A stretch of 64,000 nt of DNA from Gelatoporia subvermispora B (GCA_000320605.2 KB445796.1:774926-838925); one strand, 5' to 3'. Counted from the stretch's first letter, positions 1-12,340 are shown. The notes: generated from the letters alone by a model not told the origin. Numbers and translations are program-made.

Positions 1-889
1 AATCGCAAAGGATTCCATCTTAGACAAGTCGAGTGGTAAAATCCATGACGTTGGAAGTAAAAACGTCCCATGGCGTGCTGGCGTTGCAACTCATGTGAAT
101 ACTATTGTGGCTGCGAAGCGCGATGCAGTACTTCGCGGAGAGGAAAACACGCGCGGACGTTTCGCTGGGCTGAGAGCCTGTGCGGCTCCGCGGGACATTG
201 CCTGCCATGCTACGCGCCTATGACAGTATTACTTCCCCGTGTCGTACATAGGCTCCTCGACGCTCGTCCATGAGCAGATCATCCTAGATCTGATCATGAT
301 CGATCGGCCGATTGGGCTCGTGATGTAGGTGCGTCGGGAATGAGGACAGTGAGGGACAGTGCCCCTGAGGGGCTGCTATAGAATTAGGTTGTCAGGAGAA
401 TGGGGAATAGACGTGGGCGCGAGGGACGGCTACTGCTGAGTCGAGTGCTAGCGCGAGAGGTGCGTTCGCCGCTGTTGCTGTTGTTGCCGCTGGTGGGCCT
501 GGCAGGTAGAACAAGCGAGTTCTAAGACCATCCTCACTCCAAGCCGTCCGCGCTCAGCCTCAACTATCCCGAAACGCATGCTCTGGCGCAGTCGCCACGC
601 GCCATCCACGCGAGGGGGCGCGCCGAACACTGTCGGCGTGTGCGCCCCGCGCTCCGACGCTGCTGCGAGTCTCCTACGTAGCCGATTAACATTTCCAAAA
701 TTACACGAGCGCTATACGATGATCGTTAGCGGCTGCTCGCAGTCTGCAGAAACGTGCTATACTTGTAACGACATGTGCGTGGCACGCGCACATGTCAAAT
801 GCTACTTCACAAATCCTCATGGTTCCGTTCCAGAACATCCGCAGTTCTGCCACGCCACGAGGTCGGGTGGTACGTAACGGCCCGTACAT
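1..889. other. Gene-poor stretch, no supported gene
   Basis: I see short overlapping readings on both strands but none with a recognisable domain, signal peptide or consistent intron pattern. Sequence is GC-rich and carries a small CTG/TTG-rich tract near 470-490. It borders the first copy of a 1.5 kb dispersed repeat and is probably decayed repeat or intergenic DNA. Confidence 0.5.
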
Positions 890-2420
890 ATAGGATGGCG
901 TTGCATCGCGGGAGAACCTCGATTGTGGCAGTGGCCCTTTTGCATGCTAGCGCCACGATCTGCACCCGGATGGTCTCCTGGGCCATTTCCGAGCTCCGGG
1001 CGATATTTAATCTAGGCAATTTTCAAATCTAAGCATTTTGGTACGTCCACACTTCCGCCGCCGATACCAAGTGGTACGCACCCCACGCGATTCAGAGGGT
1101 GCAAGGCGGCCTGTACGAGGGTACCACGGGTTGAAGTTGTGCTGGAAATCACGACTCGCAGCGGTCGGCCTCTCGTGCGTCAACACGGCGAGCTCGATGC
1201 ACCTGTGCGCGATGCAAGGCGGTCTCGCACGGGGACTGGCAGCGCGTGCGACAGCAATTCCACACGAGCGCGCCCTCCCGACTGCAGTGCAAACCCACGC
1301 GAGAGGCGGAGAGGCGGAAAGGCCTCTACGACGACCTGCGAGACGGTAGGACTTGCAAAGACACTGGGGTGCCGCAGAGGGTAGGAGTGGTGTGTTCATG
1401 TCGGATTTCGAGGCGTGGATGAGCTAGCTGTGTAGTCAGACTGTCTCGTAGAGTCTTGTGAATGCCAGTAGTAGCCGCATTCCAGGGAAATGCAGAGGAC
1501 TTAATGGGTTGCGAGTGTTCGGGCCGAGGCTGAGGCTGAGGCTGCCTGGACGTCCGCAGGAGTCTCAGTGCTCACAAGCCGAGTCGTGAGCCTCTCTCTG
1601 CGCAAAGTCCACTCTCCATTAGGGCGGCCCCCGCCCGCAACTGTTATCCCCTCTCTCGTCATCGTATGCCCTACCGGCTCAAACCCGTCCTCAGGGACTG
1701 GTTCGTGGGTCCGCACGCTCGTCGAGAACCATATATAATCACCCTCGAACACGTCGTTCCGCAGGGCGGAGAACAAAATATATTCACGGCTTACTCTGTA
1801 CGTGTCCGGCCTCTTGTCGCATCCTTTCGTCTTCGACGGCTGCATCTTCCTCAATCCATGGGGCCCACCCGCATCTCTCTCCTCGGAGTCTGACACTGTC
1901 CCGTCCATCGGAAGGTCCGCGGGCTTCTTCGTACCCAGTAACATCTCTGTGCGTTTGAAATGCGCGACGCCCAGCACGAGATGCTGCTCTGCCGGAGACT
2001 CTATGCACGGGCTGCGAAACCGGAGTGGGCCGCTTGGAGCGCACATTGGGCGACGCAGACTCAACAGCGACGGTGTGGTCAGGCGCGGCTAAGGCGGCTG
2101 TGGGCCCCCCACAGGGGATGCTACTCAACTTAAGTTTGATCGGCGAGAACGGGGACGGCCGGGTGGGCTGCGCAGCGGGCTCACAGCGGGTGCGTCGCCG
2201 TCGTCTTCGGCATCTGCTCAAGACCGCCCTCTTCATCATCCTGGGACGTCGACGCGTGTAGGCTCGCCTCGGGCTGATTAGTCTTTTGGGTGGTGATCTT
2301 CTCGCGGGGTGGAGTGGTTCGCCGGTGCCGCGTGGGCGACGTGCGGTGTGCTTGGGCTATGACTCATAGAGGTACAGCTGTGCGCGATGAGGTGCTTCGC
2401 AGAAATGAAACCGCGGGACT
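890..2420 (+). repeat. Diverged ~1.5 kb repeat, copy A
   Basis: This segment aligns collinearly, in the same orientation, with 3710-5215. Shared landmarks in order are a CTTTTGCATGCTAGCGCC block (943), TTTTGGTACGTCC (1036), CGCCGCCGATA (1057), AAATATATTCACGGCTTaCTCTGTAC (about 1775, broken by substitutions in the other copy), ACATCTCTCTCC-like sequence, and a CGGGCTGATTAG end block (2270). Copies differ by many substitutions and short indels. No intact protein is recognisable. A minus-strand reading near 1750-1830 is partly similar in both copies, but this follows from DNA similarity alone. It may be an old, degraded transposable element. Confidence 0.6.
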
Positions 2421-3709
2421 GGCTGTTAGGCCGTGTGGAACCCCACGTCGTGCGATTATGTGTCGATGTGCGGTTCTCAGCTAGGTGCGTATGCACGTCG
2501 GGATAGGATAGCCTGGTCATTAGGATAGGATAGGATGCTGCTGATTGCTGAGGCGGATAAACGGGCGGCTGCTGGTGGTATGCAGATGTGCTGCGGGATA
2601 AGAAGGGAGCGAGTGGGAGCAACTACGGTAGCGTACGGTGCAGACAGGTTTAGGCCATGTTTGGTCGGACCAAACAAAAATCTACGTTTTCGAAAGTCCG
2701 GTTGCATATGCAAAGCACTGTATCCGTGCTCAGCTGTCGCTGTTCTATACCCGTGTGTTCTCTCATGTATGTTGTTCAATTCCTCGCTTCTTGTATCTGG
2801 TACATCAGATAGACTATGCATCTGCGGTGAACTACTGAGATGAGATTCATCACTATGCAAATGGTCGCTGCGTCTCCCGGACAGTCTAGGAACGGAAGGT
2901 GAGGGGGGCTGTGCAAATTGGAGGTAGTGATTGGTCTCCGATTTCAGCCCACCACATCTACGCGAGCAATTGCTGCGTGCGCTGCGTACGACCTCTGCTC
3001 CTACAGTACGGTAATCCGACTGGCTCTCGCGGTGGCGACTGTCCAGCGAACAACGACTGCCCGCGATGGCTGCTAGTCTGCTGCCGATCAGTCTCCCGAT
3101 GACCGTTTGCTTGTTCTCCCTCGTCCCGCTGACCTGGGCCTTCTTCCGACTACAACGATGTACGGTACAGTCTGTGGAAGTGACTTACTCACGCATAGCT
3201 CCCCGCACTCGAATCTAAGGTCTATTACACTGTGAGTATTCGCGCAATTACAATCCACAGACCTGGGAAACTCACCAAAAGCACCTGTTGCAGGGATTTT
3301 GCAGGAAAGATTTTACCGCCAGGAGTGAATTTGGGGAAACCCTTAACTGCATCGTGTTCACGCCCACCATCTGCGTGTTCTACATTTTTGCAAGGAACTC
3401 CAACGCTTTCCCAATCTTTCCAAATGTCCGTGCCAACCCGACTCGTTCAGCACTGTCTCAGAAAGTTTGGCGATACCTGTGGACGGCTTCTGGTGAGGTC
3501 CATTCAATGATCTGGTGATTGCTCTCTGAAGGCGGCACGAGTGCGGTAAGGCCGTTCGCAGCTCACATCATCGAGAATCCAAAAGACGTAGATACAAACG
3601 CTCGGCGATCCCGAATCCCAGCGGCTCTGACACGCTCGCGTGCCTCCTCCGAGCTCTATATTTAGCGGCGTAGGAACTTCTGTATCTTGTCAATGACTTG
3701 CTACGTCGC
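2421..3709. other. Spacer between the two repeat copies, no supported gene
   Basis: No recognisable protein on either strand. A short GGATA tandem run lies around 2500-2535. The stretch from 2700 to 3500 is somewhat more AT-rich than its surroundings but has no coding signal I can defend. Confidence 0.45.
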
Positions 3710-5215
3710 GAGCTTGAATGGTCCGTATGAGGGCGCTGCAGTATCGCGGGAGCACATCGCTTATAGCAGCTGGCCTTTTGCATGCTAGCGCCGCGATCTG
3801 CGCTTCCGGGTGGCTCCCGACTCTCAGGCTGGGACTTCGGGCTCCTAGAGATTTCTAGGTCCTCCCGTTTTTCATATTCAGGCAATTTTGGTACGTCCGC
3901 GCTTTCGCCGCCGATAACAATTCGCACGCACGCCAGCCAGCTCTAGAGGATGCAGGGCGACCTGCACAAGGGCACCACGGACTGAAGTTGTTATGGGAAC
4001 CGCGAATCGCAACCGTGCGTGACGCGACAGCACAAGGCGGTTTTGCGCGAGAGTGAGTAATGTGCACTTTTCCACTGCGATGCAAGCCCACGCGACGGGC
4101 GGAAAGGACTCTGCGATGAATGCGAAGCGGGCTCAGGCTGTCTATGGCTCGCGAAGAGGACCGCGAGCCTCTCCCTGCATAGGTGTCTGTGCTGCTCTAC
4201 CTTGGAGCGGTCCCCGCACATTAGCTGTCCCCTCTCCTGTGCTCCCCTAGCTGAGACTTGCCTTCCCGAAATTGATTGTTCGCGATTATGCACGCTCGTC
4301 ACACACATACGGTCGACCCACAGGTCAATACTTCCCAACACGGAGAGCAAGATATATTCGCGGCTTGCTCTGTACACGTGCAGCCTCTTGTCGCGCGCGC
4401 TTGCCTTCATCTTCGCCTCTGCGTCTTTCCCTCCCCACACTGCCCGTCCACATCTCTCTCCGCAGCGCGGACACTCGCTTGTCCATCGAGATCGTGCCCA
4501 GGAACATTTTCTGCTGCCTGGACGCGACGGCGCTCGTGCGCTAGGTCGGGACGTTCGGACGGCGAGTGGAAGGGCTCGTGCAGGCCGTGCGTATAGTTCT
4601 GCAGAACGCTGATGCCGAACCCGGGGGATCACCCACTGCTGCTGAGGGGAGGTTGGCAAGGGCGTCGGATGGAACACAACATTCAAGAGACTCTGTGGGC
4701 TATCCGCCTTCACGCGCGGGGCCCGAAGCGAGGTGCTGCTCAAACGGCGAATGCACGAGCTGTGAAACTGGAGTGGGGGTCTGGCGTACTGGAAACCTCG
4801 GCGCCATTGCAGGGGCTACGGCGTGGAGACTTGATGGACCTGCATCGGTGGCACCGACCTTAGTATACCGCGCAACGGCAACCGCGGGGCTCTGCGGGAC
4901 CGCATACGGGGCATGTCGCTCGCCCTTTGAACTGACGTGGACAGGGACGACTGTGCGGGCTGCGCAGCGGGTGCGATGGACTCCTGTGGGCTCACGATCC
5001 TCCGATTCGCCACACATGGCCTCGTGCTCTTGTCATCCTACGATATCGGCACGGACGGAGCCGACTCGGGCTGAATAGCCTTTTAAGCTGCGACTGAGGT
5101 CTGCGGAAGCGATCGCTAGCGCCGCGTGGATGGTGCGTGGCGTGCAACGTGCTTATGTTGCGACCAGGTCGCGACCTATGATGCATGATACATGAAACTT
5201 CGCAGTGGAGTGGGA
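3710..5215 (+). repeat. Diverged ~1.5 kb repeat, copy B
   Basis: Second direct copy of the element at 890-2420, about 2.8 kb downstream. Landmarks: CTTTTGCATGCTAGCGCC (3775), TTTTGGTACGTCC (3886), CGCCGCCGATA (3908), a CAAGATATATTCGCGGCTTG block (4348) and CGGGCTGAATAG (5068). The order and spacing of landmarks match copy A, so this is a true duplication rather than chance similarity. I see no terminal inverted repeats or target duplications at the edges, and the ends are approximate to about 30 bp. Confidence 0.6.
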
Positions 5216-6969
5216 AATGCTGTGCAGACTGAACTGACTGTTCAAGGTCGCTGGTACTGTTACAAACTTAATTCTATTGGCCGTTGCCCGTCGTGCTTCT
5301 TGCCCGGAGCTGGATCGAGATCCGAGCGGGAGCGCTAAAGTGCTGTGCCAAAGTTCCGGCGCCTCCTCCTCTCGACCTCCCCATCGCGATAGCGGGAGTA
5401 AGTACCTGTAAGTACACGCCCCACGCCACGGTGGCCATCGGTGACTACTACCGTGTCAGCCTCGTTATACAGACCGCATTCAACGACCAAAGACCCACGA
5501 AAGCATTTGGTTGCGGTTGCACAATTCCACTAGTAATTTTTGTGCAGCTCTAGGTTCGCGTACCTGTACCACTAACTTCTATTTTCGTCCATGCTTTCCA
5601 CACATCCCATCCGCATTGTATCACGCTCATCGCGGAAAACAGACCAGGCGCCGGATCTTGCGGTCTTCCATTCACACGAGTCACTTCTCTGGACTCTGTC
5701 ACTGCTGCTTCTGTCTGTATTGTCACCGCTGTCGGCTGCGCGCTCAATGCTGCTCGCGAGTCGTCCTTGCTACTACCATGTCACGAAATATCGACTAGAT
5801 GCCCGGGGGCACTGGCCACCACACAATTGGGAGTTCGGCTGACAGTGACAGGCTTATTGATTCCATCTGTCTTAGGCCTCGAGGCCCTTGAATCCACCGG
5901 CCGACCGGAAGGAGCTGAAGGACCTTAACATGGCGACAGAAGATGGCTGTAATGGATCGCGGACCTAGGTGGTCGTCAAAGATAAGTCGCGCGTATCACC
6001 CCTAGATAGTCGCGACAGTCTGACCTGGCCCTCATTTGGGGTTCCCCTTGCCGACAAGTGAAGTGAGTAGTCGTTCCACTCAGGCCCACATGCACAAACC
6101 ACATGCATAAGTACACCTTGAATGCAGGAGCCGCATTCAGGAGGTCCCACTGACTCAACATGCCTGCTCACTCGTATCCCACCGTTCACGGTCATCCTTA
6201 TTCCTACGATACCTCTTGCGAAATGCGACCCGTCGTAGTCCATCCCGGCTATCGCATTAATCATGCTGAGTCCGTGGAGGGTGACATGCTCGTCAGCCAA
6301 CGCCTCGCAGCTGTGAGTGTTGCCCATCTTCTGTGTCATTGACTCACCGCTGACTGAAATCCTCTGAAGCTTCGCTATGGCACAGACGCCGACTTTGATT
6401 CTTCCGGGCGACTGTTCTATGAAGACTTCTTTGCCGCTAATCATGTGGAGGCCGCGCATGTTAACTCATTCCGCATCGAGGTCCCCGAAGCTGGCAATGT
6501 TTGTTATCGTATATGACTTCCCTCTGTGTCACGATGTTGATCGAGCTCCGCTCCAGAATCAGACTTATTCTGGGATGGGCATCGATCCTCACCAGCAATA
6601 CGCAACCCCATCTGTCTTTGGCCAGGTACACCATACTCATGCAATTATACGCGTCAAATTCGTACTCACCCGTCGAATCTCGATACAGGTCGGATACCCT
6701 TTCCCCTCGACCCCAGTTGCTGCTGGGCGTGTACCTCATGACCTAGAGTCGGTTGCACTGACTGACATGGCTGCGACGGAAATCAACCACCAGAACTCCT
6801 CGATTTTTCCGGTGGCCTTGAAAAAGTCGGTACAGGTGATAGACAACATGGCCTGTCTGCATGAAGTGGCACAGGCTGCGAATTTTCACCTTCAGGTATG
6901 CCACGGCATGACACGTAGGGTCGATCATGTTGTGCGTGCTTGCTCACAAAAGTCCACATATAACAGGTT
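5216..6969. other. Gene-poor stretch with an unassigned minus-strand reading
   Basis: A minus-strand reading from 6739 to about 5965 can be joined across intron-like gaps, with possible GTGAGT and GTATCG donors near 6345 and 6220. I recognise no family in it and the joins are weak, so it is not called as a gene. The plus-strand reading over 6377-6960 is also unrecognised. Nothing else is supported here. Confidence 0.35.
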
Positions 6970-7634
6970 ATGGCCAGCGAGCGCAACGTTCAATATATTT
7001 CTCCATACGCAGCTCCTGGGCATTCTGCATCTGTTATCCCATCGCTTGCAACAACCCAGCACGATCCCGAGCCCAGGTGGTCGGTGACTGAGGACGCTTC
7101 GGCTAAGGACGGCCAAGCCGGCGGTGGGCGAACCTGGTATGCGAGAGAGGCGAAAGCAACGAAGGGTAAAGAGGTACTTATTCTCTTCCCTTACGGTTCA
7201 GTCTTCGCCGACGAGCATGGTTCCAGGCCAACCGAGCACAGAGGGTCAACGGCAAGATCATCGTCCCGCGCAGCCGTTACGTCTGCCTTATCGGAGATTG
7301 TCAGAAGAAATTCACGCACAGTCGGAGCAGGGACCGCCACATGAACTCGCACTTTGGCCCACTCTTCAAGTGCCCTGTGTGCCAAACAACCTTCTGCCGG
7401 AGCGACACTCTGTATCGCCACCGCAAGGACCAGGACAAGGCGGAGGGCAATGACACATTCGGGCGCCATGATCACAGCAACTACGACTGGACCAGCACAT
7501 GCCTCGCACCGAGCGGGGATTGGTTCTATGAGCTTCGGTTCATTGAACAGGTGCGCGAGCCTCCCGCGAATGATCCGATCTTGAAAGACCTCAATAAGTG
7601 GAGACAACTTTACGGCTTCTCGGTATTCCCATAG
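6970..7634 (+). CDS. C2H2 zinc-finger protein, small
   Basis: Two exons (6970-7136, 7202-7634) joined by a 65-nt GTATGC...TTCAG intron give a 199-residue protein. The reading frame is continuous only with this intron. The first finger has the form C-x4-C...H-x3-H (YVCLIGDCQKKF then RDRHMNSH). The second starts FKCPVCQTTF but has only one clear histidine (LYRHRKD), so it looks degenerate. The C-terminus after the fingers is rich in aromatic residues and unassigned. Polypore genomes often have many such short C2H2 proteins, and DNA binding is the likely role. It stands alone in repeat-rich DNA, so it may belong to a fast-evolving accessory family. Start chosen as the first ATG in the upstream exon; an upstream exon is possible. 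Confidence 0.6.
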
Positions 7635-8121
7635 TCTTCTCACCACATTGTCTTCAACACTATCCCTATTCGTCTCTAGATGCTCCACCCCACTCATCAT
7701 CATCGTTGTCCTTCGCCGCAGCTATCCCTTCTCACTGTTCTATAACCTCATGCCCTGTCTTAGTTGTGCTTCGCTAGTAGGAGGCCTACCGTACATACCA
7801 GTCTAGTACATCTCCTAGAGTGCGAACGAGCATCTAGTAGTAGGCAAGTTGAAGGTCGCCTATGGGCCGCCAGCTACGGGCCATGATTGCCGCTTTGTGC
7901 CCCGGGTTCAAGTGAACCAGACGGTGACTCCCACGATGACTGTATGCGGTGTACGGGCCCAAGTTCTCAAACATAGGCGTTGAAGTTTGCATCTTCCCGT
8001 GGGATGTCACGGATATCGCTTCTACGAAATCACCAGACGGATCGCTCATGGTCGTCGTTCACCGGATTCAAGCTATGTCTACAGCCCCTAGAATCCGTGG
8101 CGCCGCTATCTGTGAATCGTG
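7635..8121. other. Intergenic, nothing recognised
   Basis: No coding, RNA or repeat signal that I can support between the C2H2 gene and the F-box relic. Confidence 0.4.
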
Positions 8122-8210
8122 ATGGATTGGTCATGGATTCCCTCAGACATAGGGCCTTAAGGAACAAGGTTATCGACCATCTACGTCATGATCTTCCCAT
8201 CCTTCAATAA
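8122..8210 (+). pseudogene. Relic of an F-box gene 5' end
   Basis: The sequence begins ATGGATTGG, encoding MDWS as in the intact F-box gene at 12341. After a frameshift it continues with a reading equivalent to KVIDHLRHDLPIL, matching RIIDHLHYDRPTL of the intact gene. It then hits a stop and similarity is lost. This is a short decayed copy of the start of that gene family. No downstream leucine-rich part is recognisable. Confidence 0.6.
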
Positions 8211-9083
8211 GATTAAGGTACATCGCGCGCGGCCGGATCCGACTATGCAACTATTTATCTCTCCAGGGTCGAGAAGAACGGTAACCTGACCCGGGAGCTC
8301 AGCATGAGGCTTTCAGGCGCTCAGCATGAGGCCTCCGCTTGCCCATCCCGAGAGGCTCAATGCCGCTGGGCGCGCCTTTCCACTGAATAGTGCAACTGAG
8401 CGGCCTGCACATTCGCCTTCGCAATCCAGGCTTGGTTCGGGAAGCCTGGCGCTCGCGCAGGCGCTACAGCCTACCCCTTGTCTGGCGACGCAGCATGCAA
8501 AGGCTTAACATGAAACGAGGACGGATGGTTGTCGCAAAATGGAGGATTACTGCAGTACGTTAATATTATCGAGACATGTCATCTCAGCTTTCCGAGTCAT
8601 CCAGATCTGAGCCTTCTCTCGGCGTGTACCCGTTCGTCGCCTAAACTCTTATTTGCTGATGCTCAGCGTCGCGAAGCTGGTCATGCAGTTGCGCAGCCTC
8701 TGCAACGAGTTCTCGGATTCATCCGTCAATAACCTCACTCAAGGTCAATGCAAGCCCGTCAGACGATCTCTCATCCTGTACATGGCATGTCAACGTGAGT
8801 GTGATTATGTCAAGTAGACTTCAGCTCACCTGATACCAGTCGTGCACCTTAGCGCAGGTATCTACAGCACTGATCTGGTCACATAATGTAACCTTACACA
8901 CTCTTGTTACGCAGCCAGTCGTCTAGGCGCGTGTTCATGAGATTAGCAGTGACCGCCTGACCTCGGGCATGTGTCGCGCTTTGCACAAATGGTCGTGCCA
9001 GAACCATCTTGCGTAGCCCCACATCGGTAGCATGTCTTCAACAGCGTCGCACCGATGGTCGAAGTGTAGAGACTCAGATTGGT
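8211..9083. other. Intergenic, nothing recognised
   Basis: Moderately AT-rich DNA with no reading I can connect to a family. It lies between the F-box relic and the twin hairpin elements. Confidence 0.4.
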
Positions 9084-9125
9084 GGATGTATCCTAGACGA
9101 CTAACTCGTCCAAATGGATACATCC
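9084..9125. repeat. 42-bp hairpin element, copy 1
   Basis: The element has arms GGATGTATCC and GGATACATCC (perfect reverse complements, 10 bp) around a 22-nt loop containing ACTCGT. A second element of exactly the same length and plan lies at 9194-9235. Function is unknown. It could be a miniature transposon end, a protein-binding site or a folded transcript element. Confidence 0.6.
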
Positions 9126-9193
9126 AACCCGTGCAGCCGCACGGTTAGAGACGTATATACTCAAAAGAAGCGCCTGTGAATAGTCAACTAGTT

Positions 9194-9235
9194 GGATGTA
9201 TCCAATTGCACGATTTACTCGTGTAGGATATATCC
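9194..9235. repeat. 42-bp hairpin element, copy 2
   Basis: Arms are GGATGTATCC and GGATATATCC (one mismatch when paired), again with a 22-nt loop holding ACTCGT. It is offset by 110 bp from copy 1. The left arm extends to the palindrome TTGGATGTATCCAA, apart from the central step. Confidence 0.6.
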
Positions 9236-9449
9236 GTCAATTTGAAGTCACTCTCGAAGTCATTCCAAGCCAGGCAATCATGTGAAGAGCATGCGATTAC
9301 GGCGTTCCGGATCCCTACTCAACGAGACATGACGAGAAGCTGGAGGGAGCTTGCGTGACAGGCCCGGATTTCTATAGACAAGGTGCCGTCGCCATCGATA
9401 AGGGAAACATGCTGGAGGCAGTTGACGAGGTTCAGTGTGATGTGCAGCG

Positions 9450-11340
9450 GATTACCTACTCATGTCAAGTCTGCTGACCCCGCGCGAGTGTACAAGCCAC
9501 TCCAGCACCCGTCGAATATATTCAAGCCTTTCTTGATTCTCGGTGAACTGGCATAATGCGTCGTCGAGGATAGTGGAATTTAATTTATCGTTAATTTATC
9601 GAATCCGTTATGGACATCTTGGGAAGAACTCGCCTCGTTGGCCAGAAGGCAGTCTAACATGTCGACTGCACCGAAGTCCTCGTTCAGGACAGCGTCCGTG
9701 ACCGTGCTTGCGTATATGAACTAGCCAGCCGATAGTTGCGTCAACTGCGCAACCGCATTTGGACGCTCCTCCAGAAGGATGAAATTTCCTTTGCGTACTC
9801 GCTGATCGATCTCAGCTTGGATGTACTGCCGTATATCTTCGCTAATTTCGTTGACAGAATCTGTCCATAGATTACGCAGAATAGCAGAATTGTCGTCTAG
9901 GGTGGGTAGAGTGGACATCATATAAGACTCAGGTCGTGTAGCTATGAGGACGCGGAGGGATTGTATATTGGCTACGGCCTGGCATATGAGGTGCAGAAGG
10001 CTCGATTTAAGTCCAGGAGAGCTGTTCAAGCATTCGTCAACACTGTCCATCACCAGAGCGAGAGGCCTCTCATGATCGACGCCATCACGTATGATGTCTA
10101 GGAACAGTTGCTGTCCTTGGTGCGAAATGCCCTGAAATTGCCCGTGATGGACATATTCCTTCACTGCGCTCACGATGCGAGCCATGAGCTCCGGCCTCGA
10201 GTGAGCAAGCTGGTATGCGATGGTCGGTAACACGAGGTCGGGGTCGCTGCACTCGGCGTCTCGTCTAAAGAAAAAGGACATGCCTAAACGTCCATCTTCA
10301 GCGAGCGCCTCCAAGACAGCGCAGGCAATCGCAATCTTCCTAGCAGCAGCGTGTTCATAGATGACTTGTGTTCGTCGGGTCTGATTCGGCACCTCTGCTC
10401 AAGCCTTCACCTCGTGCAGGATGCGCTCCCATGTGCCTGGCTGTCGCTTCCAGCGAGATCGATGCGATGCGTCATGGGCTCGCTTTAGCTCTCGAGAACT
10501 TCGCGTTCGCCTGGTGAGCTAAAATAAATCGATATGTATAAATAATAGGCAAAATCACTGACGGTTCTCGAGTTCGGCTTGACGGATAACCTACAGGTTG
10601 AAGTATTCAGTGATGGCATCCAATGATGGTACCGAGGAACACACCTTGTTCTCTTCCAGAAACCGACTCAAGAGCTGCTGAATAGCGATTCCACCTTGGA
10701 CCTTCCAATGATCATGTCAGAAGGGCGTCCAGGGACGCCGATGAGCATGTCTCCTCCAAGTCCTTGGTTGCGTCAGCAATGGCCGTGCGGATACGTGCCA
10801 GTGCCAGCGAATCCTGCTTTGGATACCAAGTCTTCAGGCAGGAACCTCTGCGAGCATTCGATTTGGACATTTGAAGAGCCTCTTGGAGTTTGGGAGTGGA
10901 AAATGAGAGATTGTTTCTGCGGGGGTATTGAGAAACGTACCGGATGACGTCGGTTACACGCACATCCACCTGAGCTAAGCTCATGTTCTTTCGCATAGCC
11001 TCCCGATCCGCATTGTCGGCAGTACTGCTGGCGTTTTCTACCATGGACCTGAGAATACTCATTAACGAGCTAATTCTCCTCGCAGTAGTTTTCCTTTCTT
11101 CGATGTTGCCCCTCATGTCCTATGCACACGAGTCAGCACCATTTGAACATGCTGACCCTAACTCACCTGAACACGGTCGACTAGCTGATCTTAAACCGAC
11201 AAGGCGACTAACAGGCCTGGAATAGGGAGCCCACTAGGCACGGTATCTGCAACCTTGATGGACGCTTTTGTGTTGTCGATCAGGGCGTCGATGCATCCTG
11301 CTGATCTGGATGGAGTACTGTGCGGATCTGATCCAAACAT
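9450..11340 (-). pseudogene. NACHT/NLR-like STAND protein, decayed
   Basis: Read from 11340 leftwards, the N-terminal part has a helical region typical of agaricomycete NLR-like proteins (GLPIPGLLVALSV, then an in-frame TAA) and an intron with GTGAGT...CATAG. Next comes DMRGNIEERKTTARRISSLM and further helices, with small introns still visible near 10630 and 10550. A linker AHDASHRSRWKRQPGTWERI precedes the ATPase core. At the expected Walker A site (the WLxGxAGTGKST pattern of the family) the sequence is missing or scrambled, with a TGA just before it. The rest of the NACHT domain is well kept over 10392-9721: SFFFRRDA, YQLAHSRPEL, ALVMDSVDEC (Walker B) and RVLIATRPES. Beyond 9721 the frame breaks repeatedly, though RLEYIRRVLEWLV is still readable near 9500. 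Such proteins act as intracellular sensors in fungal non-self recognition. This copy cannot bind ATP as it stands and is best called a pseudogene. Confidence 0.75.
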
Positions 11341-12340
11341 CTGTGAAACTGGTCAGTATCATATACCACATGTATACTTCCCCTCGGCACGAATCGGGGA
11401 TCGTGCATGGCTCGTGTGCTTCGCCGAGGCATCGCGCCTTTCAAATAGTCGGCGAAGACGCATGCGAGTCATTCGCACACCTGAGTCGCCGCTGGTAGGA
11501 TAGAAGTCAGGCTGAGTTAGCAAGGCGCTGTATCGGCACGAGGACAATGACATTTCACAGCCTCGAGCGTCGAGGCAGACGCAATTGTCTGATGGTGGCA
11601 AGAGAGTCGGAATAGCACGTCTCTACATGTAGGAGAGCGCCAGCAGACACGTTATTACGTTCACAGCAGAGCGAATAATGGCGCTCGTTCAATTTTCAAC
11701 TTGTTGACCGGGACCTCTCGGATCTGGCATTATTTACAGTACCTGCGTCGAAACGCCTGGTCTCTCCTCGTTTCAACTCGCGGGCACGTCGCTGGGGCGC
11801 GATCGCAATTCGAGATTGAGATGCTACTTATACCCAGTGCACGCCTGCGTTTGGGCCCCGATCCTTGCACGATATGCAGCGCACGTGAGATGTCTACGGC
11901 GGCGGCCTCGACGCTCATGCAGGCTGAGTCATACTCATCACGTATGCCTCTGACGATCATGCGTCTGACAGTCGCGCCCACACGCTGTCCCGCTTATAGA
12001 GTTGGACCGCTGTGCTGTGCTCATGCAATGAGCTGCTGTGCCTGGTGGGCAGCGCACACAGCCTTGGTTCACACAGAGTGTTATATATGATCCGCCTGTC
12101 TACTTGTAGACCTCGTTGAGCAGACGGGCTGCAGCTCCCTACTGCACGTCTGACAACAAGCTCGCTGTTTTTCGCCGATCAGAGCTCACGACATACCCCT
12201 TGGAACCGTTCAGGAATCTAAGCGTCGCTCAGAGTCCTTCGGATCTGCAACGTAGTACAGGCTTTGCACCTCTGCCAGCTTAGATCGCTGAACGTTGGGT
12301 ATCCAGCGTTTATAGAATCAACGAAGCCTTCAAATCTAGC
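11341..12340. other. Intergenic, nothing recognised
   Basis: No family recognised on either strand over the 1 kb upstream of the F-box gene. The minus-strand reading at 11981-11730 is open but has no known motif. Confidence 0.4.

Noticed and set aside
1501..2064. 187-residue minus-strand reading in repeat copy A, partly similar to one in copy B
   Set aside because: Similarity follows the DNA alignment, frames are broken between copies, and there is no known domain.
5965..6739. Possible minus-strand spliced gene
   Set aside because: Joins need several weak or very short introns and no motif or family can be recognised in the product.
6377..7087. 236-residue plus-strand reading overlapping the C2H2 gene start
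   Set aside because: It is in a different frame from the zinc-finger gene, has no motif, and overlaps an exon with better support.
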